15,512 bases of DNA from SYIM01 sp044356835 (lineage in GTDB: Bacteria > Pseudomonadota > Gammaproteobacteria > Burkholderiales > Burkholderiaceae_E): positions 1 to 15,512 of the forward strand of contig JBIKVK010000056.1 of NCBI GenBank assembly GCA_044356835.1, written 5' to 3'. A program made the position numbers and the translations under genes. The notes beneath the pieces were generated by a model. That model made no database searches. It saw nothing but the letters and a program-made list of their open reading frames with translations, and was not told the DNA's origin. Every line of letters begins with the position of its first letter. The first letter of the stretch is position 1. Below are positions 1 to 6,338 of the stretch, piece after piece.

Positions 1-152
1 TTGCCATCCTCGCCATTCAACTCGTCATCGCCGTCGCGACCGTAGATCGAGTCATTGCCGTCACCGGCGAGCACCCGGGAACTGGCCCCGGCAATCACAT
101 CCTTCCACAGGTTGTTACTTGCCGAGAGCACGTAGGTCTTGTCAAACGCCAT
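1..152 (-). CDS. RTX-type calcium-binding repeat protein, N-terminal fragment (cut by window edge)
   Basis: The start and about 50 codons are visible; the gene continues beyond base 1. The protein opens MAFDKTYVLSASNNLWKDV, and from about residue 29 shows glycine/aspartate-rich nonapeptide units (AGDGNDSIYG, RDGDDELNGEDG). These match the hemolysin-type GGxGxDxx pattern, whose members bind calcium as a parallel beta-roll. Such proteins are normally secreted by type I systems using a C-terminal signal, which would lie outside the window; no N-terminal signal peptide is seen, as expected for that route. The ATG at 152-150 is supported by a good ribosome binding site (GGAGA, 163-159, 6 nt spacing). 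It lies downstream of, and on the same strand as, an enhancer-binding regulator. A sigma54-like promoter sequence sits about 32 bases upstream of the start. Whether it is a toxin, adhesin, matrix protein or enzyme cannot be told from this fragment. Confidence 0.8.
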   Translation of the reverse strand, partial: MAFDKTYVLSASNNLWKDVIAGASSRVLAGDGNDSIYGRDGDDELNGEDG

Positions 153-183
153 GGTCTTTCTCCATTTGATTCCGTTGGAACGT

Positions 184-199
184 TGAACGGTCAGTGCCA
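184..199 (-). promoter_or_regulatory. Candidate sigma54 (-24/-12) promoter for the RTX gene
   Basis: Read on the minus strand, 199-184 is TGGCAC-TGACC-GTTCA. The -24 element TGGCAC is a perfect match to the sigma54 consensus. The -12 element is imperfect: its C is kept at the right spacing, but the preceding G is T. A start site would fall near 172, giving a leader of about 20 nt that still contains the ribosome binding site. The upstream neighbour encodes a sigma54-type activator, which raises plausibility. The mismatch at -12 lowers it. Confidence 0.4.
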
Positions 200-283
200 G
201 ACCTCAGGGCCGGAACCCAACCGTCCGGGAAGACACCGCAAAGGCCGTACCAGATCGGCAAGCCCCTGATTCGATTGGACTCG

Positions 284-307
284 TCGTGGACACACCCGGG
301 GTCACAC
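284..307. repeat. Imperfect 12-bp tandem repeat, possible activator site
   Basis: Two adjacent 12-mers, tcgtggacacac (284-295) and ccggggtcacac (296-307), match at 9 of 12 positions. They lie about 85-110 bp upstream of the candidate -24 element, a usual distance for an enhancer bound by a sigma54 activator. This is a weak signal; chance in GC-rich sequence is possible. Confidence 0.2.
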
Positions 308-319
308 GCCAAGAAGTGT

Positions 320-1825
320 TCAGACATTGAAACGCCCGACTTGCAGTTTCGATACACCAGGAGAGCCTGGGGGGTGAGGCTCCACCTGTCCGTTCTGGAC
401 CCGAGCCGACGACGCATCGCCGAGCCCGAGCCGGTCGATCATCCGGTACAAGGTGACCCGGGACACCCCCAGCCGACGGGCCGCATTCGCCACGCAATGC
501 CCGGTGTCATGCAGCGTGTCGCGCAGAAGCCGTCGCTCAAAATCGCTGCGGGCATCGGCGAGCGTCACAGGTTCGTCGGCCGACCTCTGCTCGTCAAAGC
601 CGAGATCACCCGGTGTGATCGAGCGGCCGTCGGCCATCAGAACAGCTCGTTGGACGCGATTGAGCAATTCGCGGACATTGCCCGGCCAGCGGTGCTGGCG
701 CATTGCCTGCAGGGCAGACCGGCTGAACCCGCGCGGGCGCACGCCTTGCGGACCTTGCTTGAAGGCTTCGCGAAACCGTTCGGCCAGGAGAATCACATCG
801 TCATCGCGCTCGCGAAGCGGGGGCACGAAGAGACTCAGGACGTTGACCCGATAGAGAAGGTCCTCCCGAAAGCGACCGGATGCAACGGCTGCCGGCAGGT
901 CCACATGGGTCGCCGCGATGAGCCTGAAATCCACGGGCACGGCCCGCGTCGACCCCACCCGGGTCACGCTACGCTCCTGCAGCACTCTCAACAGTGCAGG
1001 CTGCAGGGCGAGCGGCAACTCACCGATTTCATCCAGAAATACGCTGCCTCGATCGGCCGCTTCGAAACTGCCGACACGCCGCTGCTGCGCACCGGTGAAC
1101 GCATTTTTTTCATGACCGAAGAGTTCGGACTGAATCAATGAAGCTGGGATGGCGCCGCAATTGAGACTGATCAGGGGCCCCACCGAGCGACCGGAGCCCT
1201 GATGAATCGCGCGGGCGACCAGCTCTTTGCCGGTGCCGGTTTCGCCGATGATCAGTACCGGAGCATCCGAAACCTTCACCTTGTCCAGGGTTGCCCGAAG
1301 CTGCCGCATGGCGGGGCTGCGGCCATGAAGACCCGAGGGATGCTCGCCCACCAGGGCCGCTTGCGATCTCAGGCTTCTGAGCACCGCCATTCGGCGAAGA
1401 CTCTCCGCACAGCCCAAGAGCTCATCGAGCTCGACGCGGGTCGGCAGACAGGCGTCGAAGAGTTCCAGTACGGTCCGGGCCAGAGGCTCAAGCTCGATCG
1501 ATCCGGAATCGATCAAGGCAATCAGGGGTAGCGCTGGATGGCGCTCGCGGAAGCGCTCGACGAGCGCAATATCTTCGGGGCGATTCGCATCGATCAATAG
1601 GGCCAGAGCGGACGGCCCGATGCGATCGAAGTCCTGGATCGCCGCGGACACACTGTCAACGTGCAGCAACCTCCAATTCAAGCCTCCCTCGCGGATCGTC
1701 CGATTCGATCGAGGCCACCGAGGAACGCTGGACAGCAGAATCGGACGACCGGACTCAGCCAAGGGCACCGGAGCGGCACGCACCGGCTCTATCGCACCGA
1801 CGACTCGCGAAGTGAAGCCGTGCAT
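320..1825 (-). CDS. Sigma54-type enhancer-binding regulator, Fis-type HTH, VpsR-like N-terminus
   Basis: A 501-residue transcriptional activator with three parts. Residues about 28-140 form a receiver-like region without a clear phosphoacceptor context, resembling the degenerate receiver of the VpsR group, some members of which bind c-di-GMP. An AAA+ domain follows, with Walker A GETGTGKE (194-201), Walker B VFLDEI (262-267) and an RFREDLLYR segment carrying arginine-finger-type residues. A Fis-type HTH (about 444-468, AARRLGVSRVTLYRMIDRLG) is followed by a 33-residue tail. The sigma54-contacting GAFTGA motif reads NAFTGA (241-246): the first glycine is asparagine, encoded within a run of seven A. 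The AAA+ core otherwise looks able to hydrolyse ATP. I chose the ATG at 1825 because GAGGGG lies about 10 nt upstream. A GTG at 1957 would add 44 residues but has no ribosome binding site and the extra sequence is not domain-like. The RTX gene lies 167 bp downstream on the same strand and is a likely target (inference). Confidence 0.88.
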   Translation of the reverse strand: MHGFTSRVVGAIEPVRAAPVPLAESGRPILLSSVPRWPRSNRTIREGGLNWRLLHVDSVSAAIQDFDRIGPSALALLIDANRPEDIALVERFRERHPALPLIALIDSGSIELEPLARTVLELFDACLPTRVELDELLGCAESLRRMAVLRSLRSQAALVGEHPSGLHGRSPAMRQLRATLDKVKVSDAPVLIIGETGTGKELVARAIHQGSGRSVGPLISLNCGAIPASLIQSELFGHEKNAFTGAQQRRVGSFEAADRGSVFLDEIGELPLALQPALLRVLQERSVTRVGSTRAVPVDFRLIAATHVDLPAAVASGRFREDLLYRVNVLSLFVPPLRERDDDVILLAERFREAFKQGPQGVRPRGFSRSALQAMRQHRWPGNVRELLNRVQRAVLMADGRSITPGDLGFDEQRSADEPVTLADARSDFERRLLRDTLHDTGHCVANAARRLGVSRVTLYRMIDRLGLGDASSARVQNGQVEPHPPGSPGVSKLQVGRFNV

Positions 1826-2026
1826 CGGGAACTTGCCCCTCGGGAAATAAGCGAGGGCGAAGTAGATCGCTTCAGCCGGTCCGTCGGCTTTACACGGATC
1901 AAGCTTAGGCACAAGATTTGCCCCCCAACGGACAGGCGGTTCCAAGACCCTGCTCACCGGGCTGATGGACGAAGGTACAGGTCACCCCGTGCTAAATTCG
2001 CGTGCCCATTCACTTGACTTCGAACA

Positions 2027-2791
2027 ATGCGATCGCGGCTGCGCAGCCTCCTTGCAATGTGTGCATTCAGCCTGCACCTCGCAGCCTTGACCAACGCTTG
2101 CAGCGCGGAGCTCAAGGTGGCCGTGGCCGCGAACTTCTCTGCCCCGATGAAGCAGATCGCTCACGCCTTCAAGCTCGAGACAGGGCACTCGATTGCGACT
2201 GTTCCCGGCTCGACCGGACTGCTTTACGCCCAGATCAGGAACGGCGCGGGTTTCGCGGTGCTGCTCTCGGCCGATCAGCATACGCCCCTGAAGCTCGAGC
2301 AGGAGGGAATGGGATGGGTCGACACCCGCTTCACCTACGCCATCGGCAGACTTGCGCTGTGGAGTCGGGAGCCGGGTCGGATCGATTCCGGGGAACAGAT
2401 CCTGAAAGCGGGCGGCTCTGACCGTATTGCGCTGGCCAATCCGAGGCTTGCGCCTTACGGCGCCGCCGCTGTCCAGGTGATGAATTCGCTCGGCGTGTTG
2501 GGGACGCTCCAGGCTCGTCTTGTCGAAGGATCGAGCATCGGCCAGGCTTACCAGTTCGTGGCCTCGGGCAACGCACCCATAGGATTTGTCGCACTGTCCC
2601 AGATCTACATCAATGGTCGCATTGTCGAGGGCTCGGCCTGGATCGTTCCGGACGGGCTCTACGAACCCATCCGTCAGGATGCGATTCTTCTGAAGGCCGG
2701 GGGACACCTGCCCGCGGCCCAAACGTTCATGGACTTTCTGCGCGGGGATCGCGCCCGTTCGATCATGCGCGCCTACGGCTACCGCCACTAA
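2027..2791 (+). CDS. modA: Molybdate ABC transporter periplasmic binding protein ModA
   Basis: A 254-residue periplasmic protein that captures molybdate (and usually tungstate) and delivers it to ModB. It begins with a Sec signal peptide (arginines, then hydrophobic residues about 8-20, likely cleavage near residue 27, before ELKVAVAANF). ModA hallmarks follow in order: VAVAANFSAP, VPGSTG with LLSADQ, LANPRLAPYG, and a C-terminal GFVALSQI segment. The oxyanion loops are therefore present and length is normal for the family. The ATG at 2027 has no strong ribosome binding site; an internal ATG at 2057 would remove the signal's charged region, so 2027 is preferred. It is first in a modABC operon, 12 bp before modB. 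It is divergent from the regulator gene, with about 200 bp between their starts. I see no clear ModE operator or Moco riboswitch in that gap. Confidence 0.93.
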   Translation: MRSRLRSLLAMCAFSLHLAALTNACSAELKVAVAANFSAPMKQIAHAFKLETGHSIATVPGSTGLLYAQIRNGAGFAVLLSADQHTPLKLEQEGMGWVDTRFTYAIGRLALWSREPGRIDSGEQILKAGGSDRIALANPRLAPYGAAAVQVMNSLGVLGTLQARLVEGSSIGQAYQFVASGNAPIGFVALSQIYINGRIVEGSAWIVPDGLYEPIRQDAILLKAGGHLPAAQTFMDFLRGDRARSIMRAYGYRH

Positions 2792-2803
2792 GCGATCACG
2801 CTC

Positions 2804-3493
2804 ATGTTCATGCTGGACTCTCAAGCGGGGCAGGCGATCGCATTGACCGTGCATCTGGCGACCCTGACCACCCTGATCCTGTTGGTGATTGCGACCCCCC
2901 TCGCCTGGTGGCTTGCGCAAACCAGTTCACGTTGGCGTGGACCGGTCAGCGCCCTGGTGATGCTGCCGCTCGTCCTACCCCCCACGGTGCTGGGCTTTTA
3001 TCTGCTGGTCCTTCTTGGACCCGAGGGATGGGTCGGGCAACTGACCCGCTCAATCGGCCTGGGGGTTTTGCCGTTTTCATTTTCGGGCCTGGTGGTCGGA
3101 TCAGTCATCTTCTCGCTGCCTTTCGCCGTACAGCCCATTCAATATGCATTTGAAGCGATCGGCCGCCGACCGATCGAAGTGGCGGCCACATTGCGCGCGG
3201 GCCCCCTGGACGCCTTCTTCACGGTTGCCCTGCCCCTCGCAAAACCCGGTCTGATGACTGCAGCCGTGCTGAGCTTTGCGCACACGGTGGGCGAATTCGG
3301 AGTGGTCCTAATGATCGGGGGCAATATTCCCGGTGAGACCCGCGTGGTGTCCACGCAGATCTACGGCCATGTCGAAGCCATGGAGTACGGCCAAGCCCAT
3401 GGGCTTGCAGCCCTGATGGTGGGCTTTTCATTTCTGATTCTGATCGGGCTGTCGCGTCTCAAAAAGCGCAGCGACCGGCTGATCCAGCAATGA
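2804..3493 (+). CDS. modB: Molybdate ABC transporter permease ModB
   Basis: A 229-residue inner-membrane permease forming the molybdate channel. About five hydrophobic segments are visible (near residues 10-37, 47-72, 85-108, 148-175 and 200-218). The cytoplasmic coupling loop that docks on ModC is clear: EAIGRRPIEVAATLRAG, about residues 117-133. Family markers include PLVLPPTVLGFYLL and HTVGEFGVVLMIGGNIPGET. Length fits the ModB family. The start is weakly supported; ATG at 2804 or 2810 are both possible and neither has a strong Shine-Dalgarno. The stop overlaps the modC start by 4 bases (ATGA), indicating translational coupling. The 12-bp gap from modA places it in the same transcript. Confidence 0.94.
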   Translation: MFMLDSQAGQAIALTVHLATLTTLILLVIATPLAWWLAQTSSRWRGPVSALVMLPLVLPPTVLGFYLLVLLGPEGWVGQLTRSIGLGVLPFSFSGLVVGSVIFSLPFAVQPIQYAFEAIGRRPIEVAATLRAGPLDAFFTVALPLAKPGLMTAAVLSFAHTVGEFGVVLMIGGNIPGETRVVSTQIYGHVEAMEYGQAHGLAALMVGFSFLILIGLSRLKKRSDRLIQQ

Positions 3494-4416
3494 ACCGTGC
3501 CAGCGCCCCCGCCAAAGATACTCGGGTCGACATCGATCTCGACCTCGAGCGGGGCAGTTTCCAATTGCATGTAGGGTTGGTGCTGCCAGCGCGCGGCATC
3601 ACTGTCGTGTTCGGGCCTTCGGGGTCGGGCAAGACCACCCTGCTGCGATGCCTTGCCGGCCTCGAAGCCGCGCGCGGCCGAATCACGCTGGGGACGGAAG
3701 TCTGGCTGGATAGCACGGCTGGGCAGCACGTGCCGACCTGGAAGCGCGATATCGGCTACGTGTTTCAGGAAGCGAGTCTGTTCGAACATCTGAACGTACG
3801 AGGAAATCTGCAGTACGGCCTCAAACGGGTGGGCAAATCCGAAGCGCATGCAGCCCTCGAACGCGCGATCGAGCTCCTGGGCATTGGCCACCTTCTCGAT
3901 CGCGACGTGAGTACCTTGTCCGGGGGCGAACGGCAGCGAGTGGCCATTGCGAGGGCGCTGGCGACGCTGCCTCGGCTGCTGTTGCTCGATGAGCCGCTCG
4001 CCTCGCTGGATCAGACACGCCGCAATGACTTCCTACCCTGGCTTGATCGGCTGCATCGAGAGCTCGAGATGCCGGTGGTCTATGTGACCCATTCGATGCA
4101 CGAACTGGTCCGGCTCGCGGACCATGTCGTGCTCCTGCGTGAGGGTCGGGTCACAGCCTCCGGGACAGCGGCCGACGTATTGACCGACCCTGCCGTTCTG
4201 CGGGATCTGGGACTGCATGCGGGCACAATTACGCGGGGCATCGTGATAGAGCGGGATCCCGACCAGGGCCTTGTGCGGGTCGAACTCCAGGATCAGGCCA
4301 TCTGGGTTCGGGACGACGGGCTCGAAATCGGCTCGAGTATCCCGCTGCATGTCCAGCTCGGTTTTGACGCCCGGCAGCCCAATCGTGACCCCTCGACCCC
4401 ACCAGCTAAGGCTTGA
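3490..4416 (+). CDS. modC: Molybdate ABC transporter ATPase ModC, short C-terminus
   Basis: A 308-residue ATPase that powers molybdate import. It has Walker A GPSGSGKTT (42-50), a Q-loop at YVFQEASLF (90-98), the ABC signature LSGGERQR (143-150), Walker B LLLLDEP (163-169) and the H-loop His201. A C-terminal Mop/TOBE-like region starts around residue 245 (TRGIVIERDPDQGLVRVEL). ModC proteins are usually about 350-370 residues, and the Mop domain normally goes on through an ARDV strand and a NVLPA segment. Here it ends in a low-complexity tail (DPSTPPAKA), so the molybdate-sensing domain looks shortened. I looked in the other two frames past residue 285 and did not find the missing segment, so a simple frameshift is not evident. 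Third gene of modABC, with a 4-base overlap with modB. Confidence 0.93.
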   Translation: MNRASAPAKDTRVDIDLDLERGSFQLHVGLVLPARGITVVFGPSGSGKTTLLRCLAGLEAARGRITLGTEVWLDSTAGQHVPTWKRDIGYVFQEASLFEHLNVRGNLQYGLKRVGKSEAHAALERAIELLGIGHLLDRDVSTLSGGERQRVAIARALATLPRLLLLDEPLASLDQTRRNDFLPWLDRLHRELEMPVVYVTHSMHELVRLADHVVLLREGRVTASGTAADVLTDPAVLRDLGLHAGTITRGIVIERDPDQGLVRVELQDQAIWVRDDGLEIGSSIPLHVQLGFDARQPNRDPSTPPAKA

Positions 4417-4510
4417 GGGTTCGACCGCGACCGGTCATGCTCCTGACCTGCAGCAGCCATCGCGCGATCAAACATTGGCGTTTCATCACCCCCTGAAGAG
4501 AGAACATCCG

Positions 4511-5383
4511 ATGCCTGAGTTAACCAGCCATGACGGCGTGCGCCTGTACTACGAGGAGGCCGGATCAGGCACTCCGATCGTGTTTGTGCATGAGTTCCTG
4601 GGCGAAATCCATGGCTGGGAAGCACAGCTGCGCTATTTCTCGCGGAAGTACCGGTCGATCGCCTACAACGCCCGGGGCTACCCGCCCTCGGAGGTCCCGG
4701 ATCACTCCGACGCCTACAGCTGGGAGCACCAGAGGCGCGATCTGAAAGCGGTCCTGGATGCGCTCGGAATCGAACGCGCCCACCTGGTTGGACTTTCGAT
4801 GGGGGCTTTTGCCGCGTTCTATTTCGGCATGCAATGGCCCGAACGGGCCTTGTCGATGACCCTGGCGGGGATCGGCACGGGCTCATCCGCCGGCGACCGG
4901 GAACGCGTCCCCCAGCAGATGACCGAAGCCGCTCAGGGCCTGCTGAAAAACGGCTGGGCTCTGGAGGCCGAAGCCCGTGCCTTGTCGCCCACCCGGGTCC
5001 AGCTGCTCGCCAAGAATCCGCGCGCATTCGCCGAGCATGTCGAGCGTCTTCGGCAACACTCTTCCAAAGGATCCGCTTTGACGCTGCTTGGCTACCAGGC
5101 CAAGCGGCCGCCGCTCAGCGACTTCAAGGATCAGATGGCCGCATGCACCGTGCCAACCCTGGTCGTGAGTGGCGATGAGGACGAACCTTGCCTCGACGCC
5201 TCGCTGATGCTCAAACGCGCGATGCCCTCGGCTGGCCTTGCGTTCATTCCGCAGACCGGGCATGCCTGCAATGTCGAAGAGCCCGAACTGTTCAACGCTC
5301 TGCTCGAGCGATTTCTCCACCAGGTGGAATCGGGCCAATACCGGATGCGCGATCCGCGCGCGGTCCCTGGGCGGATGGTCTGA
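4511..5383 (+). CDS. Alpha/beta-hydrolase fold enzyme (serine nucleophile)
   Basis: A 290-residue cytoplasmic hydrolase with no signal peptide. The nucleophile elbow is GLSMG (94-98, Ser96). The acid is probably Asp222 or Asp224 in SGDEDEP, and the base is His251 in TGHACNVEEPELF. The overall pattern (MPELTSHDGVRLYYEEAG start, AYNARGYPPS, TGHxxxxEEPE end) is that of the broad family holding 3-oxoadipate enol-lactonases and related esterases. The oxyanion-hole HG dipeptide reads VHEF here, a departure from the usual. The substrate cannot be read from sequence. The start ATG at 4511 has a purine-rich GAAGAGAGAA upstream. It sits 94 bp after modC on the same strand and converges with the dehalogenase gene, 22 bp apart; functional linkage to molybdate uptake is not obvious. 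Confidence 0.85.
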   Translation: MPELTSHDGVRLYYEEAGSGTPIVFVHEFLGEIHGWEAQLRYFSRKYRSIAYNARGYPPSEVPDHSDAYSWEHQRRDLKAVLDALGIERAHLVGLSMGAFAAFYFGMQWPERALSMTLAGIGTGSSAGDRERVPQQMTEAAQGLLKNGWALEAEARALSPTRVQLLAKNPRAFAEHVERLRQHSSKGSALTLLGYQAKRPPLSDFKDQMAACTVPTLVVSGDEDEPCLDASLMLKRAMPSAGLAFIPQTGHACNVEEPELFNALLERFLHQVESGQYRMRDPRAVPGRMV

Positions 5384-5411
5384 GGCGCGCCGGCAGATTC
5401 AGGCGTCAGAC
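5378..5411. terminator. Inverted repeat spanning both stop codons of a convergent gene pair
   Basis: The arms GTCTGA (5378-5383) and TCAGAC (5406-5411) are perfect complements, and each contains one gene's Val-TGA end. Inside them CGCC (5388-5391) can pair with GGCG (5402-5405) around a 10-nt loop, giving a stem of 6+4 bp with a 4-nt bulge (ggcg). No T-run follows on either strand, so it is not a classic intrinsic terminator. It is the only structure I see in this 22-bp convergent gap. Confidence 0.35.
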
Positions 5412-6329
5412 AGCAGCGCGGGCCGTAAGGAACGAACGCAACGCCTCGGCGGTTTCATCCGGGCATTCCTCGGGCAGGAAATGGCCGCAGGGCAAAGCCC
5501 GACCGAGCACCTCGGCTGCGCATTGCGCCCGCCATAGATGCATCGGATCAAACATCCGGTGAATCACGCCGCGCTCACCCCAGAGCACCAACAGATCACA
5601 GGCAATGCGCTCGCCGCCGGCGCGAGACGCCCGGTCGTGCTCAAGATCGATCCCCGCTGCGGCCCGATAGTCCTCGCAGGCCGAGTGGATCGCCTCGGGG
5701 CGACAGAAGCAGCGTTCGTATTCGGCCAGTGCCTGCGGCTCGATGTGGGCCAGGCCTCGGCTCCCCCAGCCGCCGAGCTTGGCGTGCAGATAGTCTCGCG
5801 CGCACGAACCGATCATGGTCTCCGGCAGAGGCGAGGGCTGAATCAGATGAAACCAGTGGTAGTAGGCCCGGGCAAAGGCCATGTCAGTGGCCGTATACAT
5901 GTCCAGCGTGGGCGCAATATCCAGCACCGCGAGCGCGGTCACCGCGCCGGGATGATCGAGCGCAAGGCGATGCGCAACGCGGCCGCCCCGGTCGTGGCCG
6001 GCCACGGCAAAGCGGTCCAGGCCCATGCCCCGCATCAAACCCACGATGTCTGAGGCCATGGCCCGTTTGCTGTAGTTCGAGTGGTCAGGCCCGCCATCTG
6101 GCTTGTCGGAATCACCGTAGCCCCGCAGATCCGGCAACACCAGGCGGAAATCGGCCTGAAGCGCACGCGCCACCCGGTGCCACAGCACATGGGTTTGAGG
6201 AAATCCATGCAACAGGACGAGCGCCGGGCCCTCCCTCGCTCCACCGACTCGATAGTGGAGCCGGATACCGGATTCCGGGAGAGTGACCTCGCGACGCTCG
6301 AAGCCCTGAAACCATTGCGGGTCTGTCAT
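5406..6329 (-). CDS. Haloacetate (fluoroacetate-type) dehalogenase, alpha/beta hydrolase
   Basis: A 307-residue enzyme of the family that hydrolyses fluoroacetate or other haloacetates to glycolate and halide (FAcD/DehH1 type). The nucleophile is an aspartate in GHDRGGR: Asp113, followed by Arg114 and Arg117, the two arginines that hold the carboxylate. The rest of the known site is present: Asp137 (LDIAPT), His158-Trp159 (YYHWF, the halide pocket), Tyr221 (EDYRAAA) and the base His283 (CGHFLPEE). From family knowledge, these positions match the characterised Rhodopseudomonas fluoroacetate dehalogenase with an almost constant offset. Length is normal. The ATG at 6329 follows GTGAGG. It starts 9 bp after the acyltransferase gene, so the two form an operon. 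Epoxide hydrolases share the fold but lack the HW halide pocket. Activity on fluoroacetate versus chloro- or bromoacetate cannot be decided here. Confidence 0.88.
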   Translation of the reverse strand: MTDPQWFQGFERREVTLPESGIRLHYRVGGAREGPALVLLHGFPQTHVLWHRVARALQADFRLVLPDLRGYGDSDKPDGGPDHSNYSKRAMASDIVGLMRGMGLDRFAVAGHDRGGRVAHRLALDHPGAVTALAVLDIAPTLDMYTATDMAFARAYYHWFHLIQPSPLPETMIGSCARDYLHAKLGGWGSRGLAHIEPQALAEYERCFCRPEAIHSACEDYRAAAGIDLEHDRASRAGGERIACDLLVLWGERGVIHRMFDPMHLWRAQCAAEVLGRALPCGHFLPEECPDETAEALRSFLTARAAV

Positions 6330-6338
6330 TTCATCGCC

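Noticed and set aside
194..1141. Long plus-strand open frame of 315 codons opposite the regulator gene
   Set aside because: It lies antisense to the AAA+ regulator, whose motifs are unmistakable; the plus-strand product has no recognisable domain and shows the shadow pattern of GC-rich DNA.
1993..1998. TAAATT as a -10 box for modA
   Set aside because: No acceptable -35 element at 16-18 bp upstream.
1982..2920. Minus-strand open frame of 312 codons over modA and the start of modB
   Set aside because: Antisense to modA with all ModA motifs on the plus strand; product looks non-coding in composition.
4271..4510. Upstream extension of the alpha/beta hydrolase frame into modC
   Set aside because: Overlaps modC out of frame; the hydrolase fold begins right after the ATG at 4511, which has a purine-rich ribosome binding site. 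I also tested whether it held the missing ModC Mop segment; it does not.
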